From Lysobacter enzymogenes (GTDB lineage: Bacteria > Pseudomonadota > Gammaproteobacteria > Xanthomonadales > Xanthomonadaceae), in NCBI RefSeq assembly GCF_017355525.1, contig NZ_CP067395.1:3937001-4001000 (forward strand): a stretch of DNA of 64,000 nucleotides, in the 5' to 3' direction. A program made the translations under genes and the position numbers. The first letter of the stretch is position 1. Every line of letters starts with the position of its first letter. The notes beneath the pieces are model-generated. The model was not told the origin of the DNA. It saw nothing but the letters and a program-made list of their open reading frames with translations, and did no database searches. Of this stretch, positions 26,795 through 36,251 are shown piece by piece.

Positions 26795-29700
26795 ATGCAA
26801 ACGACTCACCGTCGCGGCGTTGCGCCGCGCCGTTCGCCGCTCATGCTGGGCATCTGCCTGGTGCTGGCCGCTCCGGCCGTCTGGGCGCAGCAAACGCCGC
26901 CGGCTGCGCCCGCCGCCGCGGAAGCCGACAAACCGGCCAGCACCAAGACCACCGAGCTCGACCGGCTGGTCGTCACCGGTTCGCGCATCCGCCGCGCCGG
27001 TTTCGACACGCTCGAGCCGGCGACCGTCGTCAGCAAGGAGTACATCTCCGCGCGCGGCATCACCAACGTCGCCGACGCGCTCAACGAAATTCCCGGCTTC
27101 GGCGTCGGAATCACGCCCGAAGGCGGCCAGGCGACCTTCGGCACCGGCGTCAACTTCGTCAACCGCTTCGGCATCGGCAGCGCGCGCACGCTGACCCTGG
27201 TCAACGGCCGCCGCTTCGTCACCAGCGCGCCGACCACGCTGTTCGGACCGGCCGCGCCGGGCCTGCAGGTCGACCTCAACGCGATCCCGACCGCGCTGGT
27301 CGAGCGGGTCGAGAACATCGCCATCGGCGGCGCGCCGACCTACGGCTCCGACGCCATCGCCGGCGTGGTCAACGTGATCCTGCGCAAGAACTACGAAGGC
27401 GTGGAAGCCGGCGCCAGCTACGGCGTCACCGAGCAAGGCGACAACGAGCGCTACAACGCCTGGGCCCTGGTCGGCGCGAACTTCGACGACGGCCGCGGCA
27501 ACGTCACCTTCTCGTTCACCTACGACGACAGCAAGGGCGTGCTGCAGAAGGACCGCGATTTCTTCCGCGCCGGCTACTTCAACGCCGCCAACCCGCTGGC
27601 CGCGCGCATGGCCGCGCTGTTCCCGGGCCGCACGCCGGCCAACGACGGCCGCTACAACCCGAACATCCCGTTCAACACCGGCAACGGCGACGGCATTCCC
27701 AACGGCGTGCTGATCCGCGACCGCCGGATCTGGTCGACCCCGTTCGGCGGCCTGATCTCGCCGGTCAGCGGCGCGTTCAAGCCCGGCACCGACAACATGA
27801 TCGCCAACGGCTTCGGCCCCGGCGGCAACACCGTGCTCGCGTTCGACCGCAGCGGCAACCTGGTGCCGTACAACCAGGGCATTCCGTACTCGGCCACCGA
27901 CGCCAGCGGCGGCGACGGCATCAGCCTGGTCGATGCCGGCCAGGTGATCTCCGACCTCAAGCGCATGTCGGTCAACACCACCGCGCGCTGGGCGCTGAAC
28001 GATCGCGTCGACGTGTTCATGGAAGGCTCGTTCTATTCGGCCGAAAGCACCGAGCTGACCGACCAGTGGGCCTACAACTCGCCGCTGTTCGGCGGCGCCA
28101 GCCAGATGCTGCGCTTTCCGACCACCTACGCGCTGCTGACCGATCAGGCCCGCGCGCAGTTGAACGCGCTCGGCGTGACCGCGTTCAACCTCTCGCGCGC
28201 CTCGCGCGACCTGATCACCAACAACGGCAGCGGCACCACCGAGCTGGGCCGGATCGTGCTCGGCCTGGAAGGCGATTTCGACATCGGCGAGCGCACCTTC
28301 TACTGGGAAGCCTCGGCCAACTACGGCCGCAGCGACTCGCGCGCGTACGGCACCTCGCTGAACCAGCAGAACTTCGTCAACGCGCTCAACGTGATCCGGG
28401 TCAACGGCCAGGTGGTCTGCGCCGGCGCGCCGGTCGCCGGCGTGGTGGTGCCGGGCGGGGTCACCGCCAAGCCCGATCCGAACTGCGTGCCGCTGGACCT
28501 GTTCGGCGAAGGCCGCCCCAGCGCGGCCGCGCGCCAGTACGTGACCACCCGCACCGCCTCGCAGGCGCTGCAGGAGCAGGAGGTCTACAACGTCAACGTC
28601 TCCAGCACCCTGTTCAACCTGTGGAGCGGGCCGCTGCAATACAACATCGGTTTCGAACACCGCAAGGAAAGCGGTTTGTTCGATCCGGGCTCGTTCCTCG
28701 AGCAGGGCCTGGGCCGTTCGGTGCCGATCACCCCGCTGCAGGGCCAGTACACCACCAACGAGTGGTTCGGCGAGTTCGTGCTGCCGCTGGTCAATCCCGA
28801 GCGCAACTTCATCGGCCTGCGTAAGCTCGACGTGATCGGCAAGTACCGCCAGGTCGACAACTCGATCAACGGCAAGTTCGACACCTACACCTACGGCCTG
28901 CAGTGGAAGCCGTTCGAAGACCTGGAAATCCGCGGCAACTTCACCCGTTCGCTGCGTTCGCCGGCGATCACCGAAGCGTTCCTGCCGCAGGCGACCTCGT
29001 TCCAGTTCGTCACCGGCGACCCCTGCGACGCGCGCTTCATCAACAGCGGCGCGAACGTCGCCAACCGCAAGCGCAATTGCCAGGCCTTCCTCAATTACTA
29101 CGGCCTGACCAACTTCACCTCGAATGCCAACGGCGCGTCGATCCAGGGCATCTCCGGCGGCAATCCGAACCTGCGCAACGAGTCGGCCGACTCCTACACC
29201 TACGGCTTCACCTGGGCGCCGTCGTTCGCCGAAGGCCTGACCGTCACCGCCGATTACTACAACATCAAGATCAAGGACGTCATCAGCAGCCTGACCGCGG
29301 CCGACATCGCCACCGCCTGCTTCGACGCGTCCGACTTCAACGCCGGCGACGTGCCCAACGCCAACTCGTTCTGCAGCCGCATCGTCCGCAACGCCCCGGG
29401 CAGCAGCGCCGGCGCGGGCCAGGCGACCAGCTTCATCAGCGGCTTCGTCAACGGCAAGTCGCTGACGATGGAGGCGTATTCGACCGAGATCGCCTACCGC
29501 TTCGACACCGACCGCTTCGGCCGCTTCGCGTTCGGCCTGACCGGCTACTTCCCCAAGGAGCTGACGATCGACGTCACCGGCGTCTCGCCGAATCCTTCGG
29601 CCGGCGAGATCGGCACGTCCAAGCGCCAGTACCAGCTCAGCGGCGCGTGGGAGAAGGGCCGCTGGGGCCTGAACCTGACTGGCAACTACCTCAGCAGCGC

Positions 29701-29935
29701 CGAGTTCAACGTGCTCAACACGCCGGAAACCCGCGACATCCTCAAGGTCGGCGACTACTGGCTGTTCAACGGCGGCGTGCGCTACCGCCTCAACGATCAC
29801 GCCATGCTGCGGCTGGCGGTGACCAATCTGTTCGACAAAGCCCCGCCGTTCCCGGCGCAGACCTCGGCGGACGCGTTCTCGACCTACGACGTGCTCGGCC
29901 GCCGCTACAACCTGGCGTTCGAGTGGAAGTTCTGA
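26795..29935 (+). CDS. TonB-dependent outer-membrane receptor
   Basis: Protein of 1046 residues. Signal peptide ending AVWAQ, then TonB-box-like LDRLVVTGSRI (about 55-65). The plug domain has PATVVSKEYI, ADALNEIPGF, TLVNGRRFV and the end YGSDAIAGVVNVILRKNYEG. A 22-strand barrel follows, with the typical C-terminal FDKAPPFPAQTSADAFSTYDV...RYNLAFEWKF ending in aromatic Phe. Similar to the large xanthomonad receptors for peptides or plant- or microbe-derived carbohydrates. No transport operon is attached, so the ligand is unknown. Stop is followed by two hairpins. Confidence 0.93.
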   Translation: MQTTHRRGVAPRRSPLMLGICLVLAAPAVWAQQTPPAAPAAAEADKPASTKTTELDRLVVTGSRIRRAGFDTLEPATVVSKEYISARGITNVADALNEIPGFGVGITPEGGQATFGTGVNFVNRFGIGSARTLTLVNGRRFVTSAPTTLFGPAAPGLQVDLNAIPTALVERVENIAIGGAPTYGSDAIAGVVNVILRKNYEGVEAGASYGVTEQGDNERYNAWALVGANFDDGRGNVTFSFTYDDSKGVLQKDRDFFRAGYFNAANPLAARMAALFPGRTPANDGRYNPNIPFNTGNGDGIPNGVLIRDRRIWSTPFGGLISPVSGAFKPGTDNMIANGFGPGGNTVLAFDRSGNLVPYNQGIPYSATDASGGDGISLVDAGQVISDLKRMSVNTTARWALNDRVDVFMEGSFYSAESTELTDQWAYNSPLFGGASQMLRFPTTYALLTDQARAQLNALGVTAFNLSRASRDLITNNGSGTTELGRIVLGLEGDFDIGERTFYWEASANYGRSDSRAYGTSLNQQNFVNALNVIRVNGQVVCAGAPVAGVVVPGGVTAKPDPNCVPLDLFGEGRPSAAARQYVTTRTASQALQEQEVYNVNVSSTLFNLWSGPLQYNIGFEHRKESGLFDPGSFLEQGLGRSVPITPLQGQYTTNEWFGEFVLPLVNPERNFIGLRKLDVIGKYRQVDNSINGKFDTYTYGLQWKPFEDLEIRGNFTRSLRSPAITEAFLPQATSFQFVTGDPCDARFINSGANVANRKRNCQAFLNYYGLTNFTSNANGASIQGISGGNPNLRNESADSYTYGFTWAPSFAEGLTVTADYYNIKIKDVISSLTAADIATACFDASDFNAGDVPNANSFCSRIVRNAPGSSAGAGQATSFISGFVNGKSLTMEAYSTEIAYRFDTDRFGRFAFGLTGYFPKELTIDVTGVSPNPSAGEIGTSKRQYQLSGAWEKGRWGLNLTGNYLSSAEFNVLNTPETRDILKVGDYWLFNGGVRYRLNDHAMLRLAVTNLFDKAPPFPAQTSADAFSTYDVLGRRYNLAFEWKF

Positions 29936-29999
29936 GGATGTAAGGCAAGACGCGGGCTTGCGCCGAGCAAGCCCGCGAAGTGGAGGCTGTACTCCGATG

Positions 30000-30036
30000 G
30001 CCGGCCCGCTCTCCGACGGGTCGGCCCTTTTTTTGC
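30000..30036 (+). terminator. Terminator after the TonB-dependent receptor
   Basis: GGCCGGCCCG / CGGGTCGGCC imperfect stem (9 of 10 pairs) followed by CTTTTTTT. A weaker hairpin GCGGGCTTG / CAAGCCCGC precedes it at about 29951-29975. Confidence 0.85.
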
Positions 30037-30043
30037 GTCGCGC

Positions 30044-30835
30044 TCAGCCGGGCAAGCGGAAGAAGGCGCTGGCCGCCGCGGTGCTGTTGGCGGCGGTGAC
30101 GGCGACGTCTTCGCCGCGGTCGCGCGCCAGTTCCTCGACGATATGGGCCAGGTACATCGGCTCGTTGCGCCGGTGCGAGGGCGCCGGCTTGACCGTGCGC
30201 GGCAGCAGGTACGGCGCGTCGGTTTCGATCATCAGCCGCTCGGCGGGAATGTGCTTGACCAGCTCGCGCAGATGCAGGCCGCGGCGCTCGTCGCACAGCC
30301 AGCCGGTGATGCCGATGTACCAGTCGCGGTCGAGATAGGCGAACAGTTCCTCGCGCGTGCCGGTGAAGCAATGCACCACCGCCGGGCCGAGCTTGCCGTC
30401 GAAGTTCTTCATCATCGCCACGAAGTCGTCGTGGGCGTCGCGCTGGTGCAGGAACAGCGGCTTGCCGGTGTCGACCGCGGTCTGCAACTGCATCTCGAAC
30501 GCGCGCCGCTGCGCCGGGCGCGGCGAGAAATCGCGGAAGTAGTCCAGGCCGCATTCGCCGACCGCGACGACTTCGTCGTGGGCCAGCAGCGCGCGCATTT
30601 CCGCGTCGCATTCGGCGGTGTATTCGCTGGCGTGGTGCGGGTGCACGCCGGCGGTGGCGAACAGCTCGCCGGGATGCCGCCGCGCCAGCTCCAGCGCCTT
30701 GGGCGAATGCTCGCGGCTGGCGCCGGTGATCACCATGCGCGCCACGCCTGCGTCGCGGGCGCGTTGCAGCACCGCGTCGCGGTCGGCGTCGAAGCTGTCG
30801 TGGGTGAGGTTGGCGCCGATGTCGATCAGTTGCAT
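30044..30835 (-). CDS. tatD: TatD family metal-dependent deoxyribonuclease
   Basis: Protein of 263 residues, a TIM-barrel metallohydrolase with 3'-5' DNase activity involved in DNA turnover and peroxide repair. Metal ligands are visible: AGVHPHHASEY, VGECGLDYFRDFSP (Glu), FLHQRDAHDD (His), VHCFTGTREE (His) and IETDAPYL (Asp). Also the HRRNEP loop. ATG at 30835. It converges with the receptor gene across the terminator. Confidence 0.95.
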   Translation of the reverse strand: MQLIDIGANLTHDSFDADRDAVLQRARDAGVARMVITGASREHSPKALELARRHPGELFATAGVHPHHASEYTAECDAEMRALLAHDEVVAVGECGLDYFRDFSPRPAQRRAFEMQLQTAVDTGKPLFLHQRDAHDDFVAMMKNFDGKLGPAVVHCFTGTREELFAYLDRDWYIGITGWLCDERRGLHLRELVKHIPAERLMIETDAPYLLPRTVKPAPSHRRNEPMYLAHIVEELARDRGEDVAVTAANSTAAASAFFRLPG

Positions 30836-30993
30836 GGGGCACAGCGGAAGCGAAGGCAGCGCGCAGTGTAGATGCTGGCCGCAGCCGGCCCAACCCGCGC
30901 GCCGCCCGCGGCGGACGACCGGCGCGCTTCACAACGGCGGTGCGGCCGCGTTGCTTGCATACACGGCGGCAGGGGCCGCCCAGGAGACTGTCC

Positions 30994-31461
30994 ATGCGCA
31001 TCGCTTCCCTCGGCCTGGCCGCGCTGCTGGCCGCCGCCGGCGTCGTCCACGCCGCCACGCCCGCCGCCGCCGGCCTGGATTTCCCCAAACAGACCTTCAG
31101 CGGCGGCAACGTCAACCCGGTCTGGCGGGTCGAACTCAAGCGCGTGGAGGCCGGCGCGGTCGAGCTGCGCCTGTCCAGCCCGCGCGGCGTGCCGATCGCC
31201 GCGGGCACGCTGAAATCGGTCGAGCCGGTGCTGAAGCTGCCGGTGTTCGGCGAACTCAAGGGCCAGTACGGCCTCGCCGGGCCGGTCATCCTGCAGCAGC
31301 GCTCGCTGCCGGCGCAGGTGCTGGTCGCACCGAGCAAGGCCGGCCAGCCGTGCCAGGACGCCCGCGGCAAGAAGTATTCGCAGGCGGTGTTCCTGGTGAT
31401 CGGCGCGAGCAGCGATCCGGACAAGCTGTATTACGGCTGCGGCGAATACGCCAAGCCCTGA
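30994..31461 (+). CDS. Exported protein of unknown function
   Basis: Protein of 155 residues with a clear signal peptide MRIASLGLAALLAAAGVVHA. The mature protein is basic to neutral with one C-terminal cysteine pair (GQPCQDARG and YYGCGEYAK) likely forming a disulfide. The ATG at 30994 follows CAGGAGACTG. Between tatD (divergent) and hrpB (57 bp downstream). Family not recognised. Confidence 0.75.
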   Translation: MRIASLGLAALLAAAGVVHAATPAAAGLDFPKQTFSGGNVNPVWRVELKRVEAGAVELRLSSPRGVPIAAGTLKSVEPVLKLPVFGELKGQYGLAGPVILQQRSLPAQVLVAPSKAGQPCQDARGKKYSQAVFLVIGASSDPDKLYYGCGEYAKP

Positions 31462-31518
31462 GCGGCACCGGCGGCGGCGCCATTCCGGCCGCCGCCGCCG
31501 GTCCGTATCCTTGCGCGG

Positions 31519-34065
31519 GTGAACAGCCCCGCCTTTCCGATCGATTCCTTGCTGCCGCAGATCCGCGACAGCCTCGCCGCCCATCCGCGCCTGGTGCTGG
31601 AAGCGCCGCCCGGCGCCGGCAAGACCACCCAGGTGCCGCCGGCGCTGCTCGATGCGCCGTGGCTCGGCGGGCGCAAGATCGTCATGCTGGAGCCGCGCCG
31701 CGTCGCCGCGCGCGCGGCCGCCCAGTTCATGGCGCGCCAGCGCGGCGAAGCCGCCGGCGACACGGTCGGCTATCGCATCCGCTTCGAGAACAAGGTGTCC
31801 GCGCGGACCCGGATCGAAGTCGTCACCGAGGGCATCCTGACCCGGATGATCCAGGACGATCCGACCCTCGACGGGGTCGGCGCGCTGCTGTTCGACGAAT
31901 TCCACGAACGCCATCTGGCCGCCGACCTCGGCCTGGCCCTGGCCCTGGACGTGCAGGCCTCGCTGCGCGAGGACCTGCGCATCGTGGTGATGTCGGCGAC
32001 CCTCGACGGCGAGCGGTTGGCGCAGTTCCTCGACGCGCCGCGGCTCAGCAGCGCCGGGCGCAGCTACCCGGTGCAGATCGCGCACCTGCCGGCGCGGCGC
32101 GAGGAGAAGCCCGAACACCAGCTCAAGCGCGCGGTCGAACACGCGCTGGGCGCGCACCCCGGCGACGTGCTCGCGTTCCTGCCGGGCCAGCGCGAGATCG
32201 CGCGCGCCGAAGCGGCGTTGGCCGGCAGCGAGGCCGCGCGCGGCGTCGATGTGCTGACCCTGCACGGCGAACTGCCGGTCGAGCAGCAAAGCCGCGTGCT
32301 CCAGCCCGATCCCGACGGCCGCCGCCGGGTGGTGCTGGCGACCAACGTCGCCGAATCCAGCGTGACCCTGCCCGGCGTGCGCGTGGTCGTCGATGCGGGG
32401 TTGGCGCGCGAGCCGCGCTACGACCCCAACAGCGGCTTCGCCCGCCTCGACGTGGTCGCCATCGCCCAGGCCTCGGCCGACCAGCGCGCCGGCCGCGCCG
32501 GCCGCGTCGCCGACGGCTGGGCGTACCGTTTATGGCCCGAATCGCAGCGGCTGGAGCCGCAGCGGCGGCCGGAAATGGCCCAGGTCGAACTGGCCGGGCT
32601 GGCGCTGGAACTGGCCGCCTGGGGCGACGCCGGCCTGCGTTTCGTCGATGCGCCGCCGCCCGGCGCGATGGCCGCGGCGCGCGAACTGCTGCTGCGCCTG
32701 GGCGCGCTGGAACCCGGCGCCGGCGCGCAGCCGGTCATCACTGCGTTCGGCCGGCGCATGCTCGCGCTCGGCACCCACCCGCGGCTGGCGGCGATGCTGC
32801 TGGCGCCGAGCGACGCCGGCGAACGCGCCCTGGCCTGCGATCTGGCCGCGCTGCTGGAAGCGCGCGACCCGCTGCGCAGCGGCGGCGACGCGCTGCACGC
32901 GCGCTGGCAGGCGCTGGCCGCGTTCCGCGCCGGCCGCGCGCCGGCGGACGCGTCGCGTTCGGCCCTGGCCGCGCTCGATCAGGCCAGCAAGCAATGGCGC
33001 CGGCGTTTGCGCGTCGACGCCGCGCCGCCCGCGTCGGCGCCCGCGCACTTGCTCGGCGACCTGCTCGCGCACGCGTTTCCCGACCGCATCGGCCGCCAGC
33101 ATCCCAGCGATCCGTATCGTTATCAGCTCGCCAACGGCCGCAGCGCCAAGCTGTTCGACGACAGCGCCGTGTACGGCGAACCGTGGCTGCTGGTCGCCGA
33201 ACTGCGCGACGATCCGCGCGACGCGCGCATCCTGCGCGCCGCGCCGCTCGACGAGGCGCGGCTGGAGCGCGAGTTCCCGCAGCGTTTCGTCAGCGAGGAC
33301 CGGGTGGTGTGGGACGCCAACGCGCGCGGGATCGCGGCGGTGCGCGAACGCCGCTTCGACCGCATCGTGATCGACAGCCGGCCGCTGGCCAAACCCGATC
33401 CGGCGCGCTACGCCGACGCCTTGGTCGACGCGGTGCGCCAGCTCGGCCTGGACGCGTTGCCGTGGACCGAATCGCTGCGCCAGTGGCGCGCGCGCCTGCG
33501 CTGCCTGCGCGAGTGGATGCCCGAGCTGGCGCAGGGCGAACACGCGTTGCCGGATCTGAGCGACGAAGCCTTGATGGCGGGCCTCGACACCTGGCTCAAG
33601 CCGGCCTTGCGCGGCAAGACCCGGCTCGACGCGCTCGACGAAGCCGGCTTCGGCGAAGCGCTGCGTTCGCTCGCCGACTGGAGCTGGCGGCAGAAGCTCG
33701 AAACGCTGGCGCCGACGCGCATCACGGTGCCGTCGGGTCAGGAACGCGCGATCCACTACGACTTCGAAGCCGAAACTCACGACGCCCATATCGGCGCCAG
33801 CGCGCCGGTGCTCGCGGTGAAGCTGCAGGAACTGTTCGGCCTGGCCGACACCCCGCGCATCGCCGACGGCCGCGTGCCGCTGACCCTGCACCTGCTGTCG
33901 CCGGCGGGCCGGCCGCTGCAAGTCACCCAGGACCTGCGCGGTTTCTGGGAACGCACGTATCCGGAAGTGAAGAAGGAAATGAAAGGCCGCTACCCCAAGC
34001 ATCCATGGCCCGACGACCCGTGGACCGCCAAGGCCACACACCGCGCAAAACCGCGCGGCACATAA
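31519..34065 (+). CDS. hrpB: ATP-dependent RNA helicase HrpB (DEAH-type)
   Basis: Protein of 848 residues, full length for HrpB. Walker A APPGAGKTTQ (29-38), motif Ia LEPRRVAARA, motif II DEFH (126-129, the HrpB form of DEAH), motif III VMSATLDGE, motif VI SADQRAGRAGRV, followed by the HA2 domain and the long HrpB-specific C-terminal region (ending near TYPEVKKEMKGRYPKHPWPDDP). It starts with GTG at 31519. RNA substrate and physiological role are poorly known. Two direct REP copies follow the gene. Confidence 0.95.
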   Translation: MNSPAFPIDSLLPQIRDSLAAHPRLVLEAPPGAGKTTQVPPALLDAPWLGGRKIVMLEPRRVAARAAAQFMARQRGEAAGDTVGYRIRFENKVSARTRIEVVTEGILTRMIQDDPTLDGVGALLFDEFHERHLAADLGLALALDVQASLREDLRIVVMSATLDGERLAQFLDAPRLSSAGRSYPVQIAHLPARREEKPEHQLKRAVEHALGAHPGDVLAFLPGQREIARAEAALAGSEAARGVDVLTLHGELPVEQQSRVLQPDPDGRRRVVLATNVAESSVTLPGVRVVVDAGLAREPRYDPNSGFARLDVVAIAQASADQRAGRAGRVADGWAYRLWPESQRLEPQRRPEMAQVELAGLALELAAWGDAGLRFVDAPPPGAMAAARELLLRLGALEPGAGAQPVITAFGRRMLALGTHPRLAAMLLAPSDAGERALACDLAALLEARDPLRSGGDALHARWQALAAFRAGRAPADASRSALAALDQASKQWRRRLRVDAAPPASAPAHLLGDLLAHAFPDRIGRQHPSDPYRYQLANGRSAKLFDDSAVYGEPWLLVAELRDDPRDARILRAAPLDEARLEREFPQRFVSEDRVVWDANARGIAAVRERRFDRIVIDSRPLAKPDPARYADALVDAVRQLGLDALPWTESLRQWRARLRCLREWMPELAQGEHALPDLSDEALMAGLDTWLKPALRGKTRLDALDEAGFGEALRSLADWSWRQKLETLAPTRITVPSGQERAIHYDFEAETHDAHIGASAPVLAVKLQELFGLADTPRIADGRVPLTLHLLSPAGRPLQVTQDLRGFWERTYPEVKKEMKGRYPKHPWPDDPWTAKATHRAKPRGT

Positions 34066-34079
34066 CTCGCACCGGCTTC

Positions 34080-34167
34080 CTGTAGGAGCGGCGCAAGCCG
34101 CGACCACGCCACCACAACCACGACGCCACCCACACCCGCCCCCTGTAGGAGCGGCGCAAGCCGCGAC
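34080..34167. repeat. Two REP copies in direct orientation
   Basis: Copies at 34080-34104 and 34143-34167, both forward, spaced 38 bp. This is the only locus here where two REPs are direct rather than inverted. It sits downstream of hrpB. Confidence 0.85.
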
Positions 34168-34314
34168 CGCGCCGCCACAATCACGACGCCACCCACCCGT
34201 CGTATCCTCTCTCCCACATTCAGCCCCAAGCCACGCCAGCGTCGCCCCGCTCACAGAATTTCAACGGTGGCGCGCCGACACTGGAGCCCGTTTCTCTCGT
34301 CCAGGACCGACACG

Positions 34315-34674
34315 ATGAGCAAGTTCGATTCCCTGCCCGACCGCGCGCTGGAACTGGTGCACGCGATCAGCGCCAACCTCAAGGAGGCCGCGCCCAAGGC
34401 CGGCCAGTGGCTCGACACCGGCGCCAAGCTCGGCGTGGTCAAGGCCGGCGCGCGCACCGCCGGCGGTTTCATCCGCCGCAATCCGGTGGTCGCGGTCGCC
34501 GCCGTCGCCGGCGCGGGTTTGCTGTGGTACGCCGCGGCGCGGCGCAAGGCGCGCAAGCAGGCCGAAGGCGAACCGATCGAAGGTTCGGCGCGGCGCATCG
34601 ACGCGCGCCGTTCGGCGCCGGGCGCGGGGCGCCGGCGTACGCGCAATGGCGCGGACGAGGGTGCCGCCGAGTAA
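34315..34674 (+). CDS. Small membrane-anchored protein, possible ElaB/YqjD-like or glycine-zipper type
   Basis: Protein of 119 residues. Amphipathic N-terminal helix region (SLPDRALELVHAISANLKEAAPKAGQWL), a single hydrophobic segment PVVAVAAVAGAGLLWYAA (about 58-75), and a strongly basic Arg-rich tail. The layout resembles ribosome-associated tail-anchored or stress-type membrane proteins, but no family signature is certain. The ATG at 34315 is preferred over a GTG 48 bp upstream. Followed by a strong terminator. Confidence 0.7.
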   Translation: MSKFDSLPDRALELVHAISANLKEAAPKAGQWLDTGAKLGVVKAGARTAGGFIRRNPVVAVAAVAGAGLLWYAAARRKARKQAEGEPIEGSARRIDARRSAPGAGRRRTRNGADEGAAE

Positions 34675-34724
34675 GTACGTTTGCGCGTGAACGAGGCGCC
34701 GGTTGCGGCGCTTCGTCGGAATAA

Positions 34725-34756
34725 CAAAAAGCCGGCGCGGATGCGCCGGCTTTTTC
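34725..34756. terminator. Bidirectional terminator
   Basis: AAAAAGCCGGCGC-GGAT-GCGCCGGCTTTTT: perfect nine- to thirteen-base stem flanked by A and T runs, between the small membrane protein gene and the convergent response-regulator hybrid. Confidence 0.92.
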
Positions 34757-34773
34757 GTTTGGGTTGCGTCGTG

Positions 34774-34876
34774 GTCGAGTTTTCGCGGTCGCAGCTTGCG
34801 CAGCTCCTACAGGGGCCTCGGCAGGTTGCGTATCCGACTGTAGGAGCTGCGCAAGCTGCGACCGCGAAAACTCGAC
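34774..34876. repeat. Perfect 39-bp-armed REP palindrome
   Basis: Left arm 34774-34812 and right arm 34838-34876 are exact inverted copies of 39 bp with a 25-bp loop. The core is the CTGTAGGAGCTGCGCAAGC variant of the REP; the outer part GTCGAGTTTTCGCGG / CCGCGAAAACTCGAC is locus-specific. Confidence 0.9.
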
Positions 34877-34908
34877 TACAGCGAACGCACCGCAGCGCGA
34901 GAAACCCG

Positions 34909-36000
34909 TCAGGCCTCCGGCAACTCGATAATGAACCGCGAGCCGCCATGCTTGCGTTCTTCATACCAAAGCTGCCCGCCGGCATTGACCACGATCTGCT
35001 TGGCCAGCGACAAGCCCAGCCCGCTCGACAACCCGTCGTCGATGTCGTTGTCGTGCAAGCGCACGAAGGGTTTGAACAGCTCGCGCTGGCGCGCCACCGG
35101 AATGCCCGGGCCGCGGTCGGCGACGATCAACTGCCAGAAACCCGGCGCGCTGTTGCGCGCGGCCAAGGTCAGGTCGCCGCCGGGCGCATACTTCATCGCG
35201 TTGGTGACCAGATTCTCGCTGACCTGACGCAGCACCCGCGAGTCCATCGCCACCTGCGCCGAACCGTTCGGCGGCGGCTGCACCTGCACCCGGATGCCGC
35301 GCGCGTCGAGCTGCATTTCGTAGCGGCGCACCAGCCAGTCCAGGGTTTCGGCCAGGTCGGCGCGGGCGCTTTGTTCGGCGCGTTCGCGGTGGCCGGCCTG
35401 GGTTTCCAGGTAATGGCGGATATACCCCAGCGCGTCGTCGGCGCTCTCGTGGATCATTTGCAGATAGCGCGGCACGCGCTCGGGCTTGCAGCCGTTGTTG
35501 ATCAGCAGGTCGCTGGCGAACAGCACGCTGGTCAACGGATTCTTCAGGTCGTGCGCGACCAGGTTGACCAGTTCCTCGCGCTCGCGCGCGACCCGCTCGA
35601 GCCGGTCGCGGGTGAGCTTGAGGCCGACGTGGGCGTTGACCCGCGCCAGCAGTTCTTCGGGCAGGAACGGTTTGGTGACGTAATCGACCACGCCGGCGTC
35701 GAACGCGCGCAGCAGCAGGTCGCGGTCGTGGGCGGCGGTGACGAACACCACCGGCACCCGCAACGGCGAGCCGGCGCGCAGCGCGTCCATGACTTCGAAA
35801 CCGTCCATGCCCGGCATCATCACGTCGAGCAGGATCAGGTCGGGCGGGGACTGCGCGTACAACTGCAAGGCCTCGTCGCCGGTCGAGGCGGCCACCACTT
35901 CATAACCCTGGCGGGACAGCAGGGCGGTCACCACGCGCAGATTCGCGGCCTGGTCGTCGACGACCAAGATGCGACCGGTGGATGTCGCGGGAGTGCTCAC
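34909..36000 (-). CDS. Response regulator / sensor histidine kinase hybrid
   Basis: Protein of 363 residues. N-terminal receiver domain (about 10-130: ILVVDDQ, phosphoacceptor in LILLDVMMPGMDGFEV, Lys in VDYVTKPF), then a dimerisation domain with H-box VNLVAHDLKNPLTS and an HATPase domain with N-box ENLVTNAMKYAP, G1 DRGPGIP and G2 GLGLSLA. No membrane segment, so it is cytoplasmic. The order receiver-kinase implies that it takes signals from another kinase. I chose GTG at 36000 (VSTPATSTGRIL) with CAGGAG upstream; an ATG at 36057 is also in frame. No partner regulator is adjacent. Confidence 0.92.
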   Translation of the reverse strand: MSTPATSTGRILVVDDQAANLRVVTALLSRQGYEVVAASTGDEALQLYAQSPPDLILLDVMMPGMDGFEVMDALRAGSPLRVPVVFVTAAHDRDLLLRAFDAGVVDYVTKPFLPEELLARVNAHVGLKLTRDRLERVAREREELVNLVAHDLKNPLTSVLFASDLLINNGCKPERVPRYLQMIHESADDALGYIRHYLETQAGHRERAEQSARADLAETLDWLVRRYEMQLDARGIRVQVQPPPNGSAQVAMDSRVLRQVSENLVTNAMKYAPGGDLTLAARNSAPGFWQLIVADRGPGIPVARQRELFKPFVRLHDNDIDDGLSSGLGLSLAKQIVVNAGGQLWYEERKHGGSRFIIELPEA

Positions 36001-36039
36001 GTCCTGTAAATCTCCTGAGGGCGCTGGACTGCCACATAA

Positions 36040-36064
36040 TTCACACAAAATTCGCATTTGTGAA
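36040..36064. promoter_or_regulatory. Candidate operator in a divergent promoter region
   Basis: Near-palindrome TTCACACAAA...TTTGTGAA in the 251-bp AT-rich region between the kinase hybrid (minus) and the aldo/keto reductase (plus). The regulator is unknown. Confidence 0.35.
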
Positions 36065-36251
36065 TCGCGTGGAAATCGTGTGGCAAGTTAACAGAAACCT
36101 TCACGCAAAGGCGGTATCGGAGCCGGGAATGATGAATCGTTCACTGCCCTGCGACGACCTGCCGCAACCGGTAACGATGGCCCACACGAAGGTGAATGAC
36201 GGTCGCAATGCGGCGGCGCATCATGAACACTCCCGCATTAAGGAAAGCGCA

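Noticed and set aside
26687..29800. Minus-strand open frame of over 1000 codons opposite the TonB-dependent receptor gene
   Set aside because: High-GC genomes give long antisense frames; the sequence is low-complexity and Arg/Val/Gly-rich, whereas the plus-strand protein has a signal peptide and receptor motifs.
30618..34085. Plus-strand open frame of over 1100 codons across tatD and hrpB
   Set aside because: It is a shifted frame over hrpB with Arg/Ala/Pro-rich nonsense, while the HrpB frame carries all helicase motifs.
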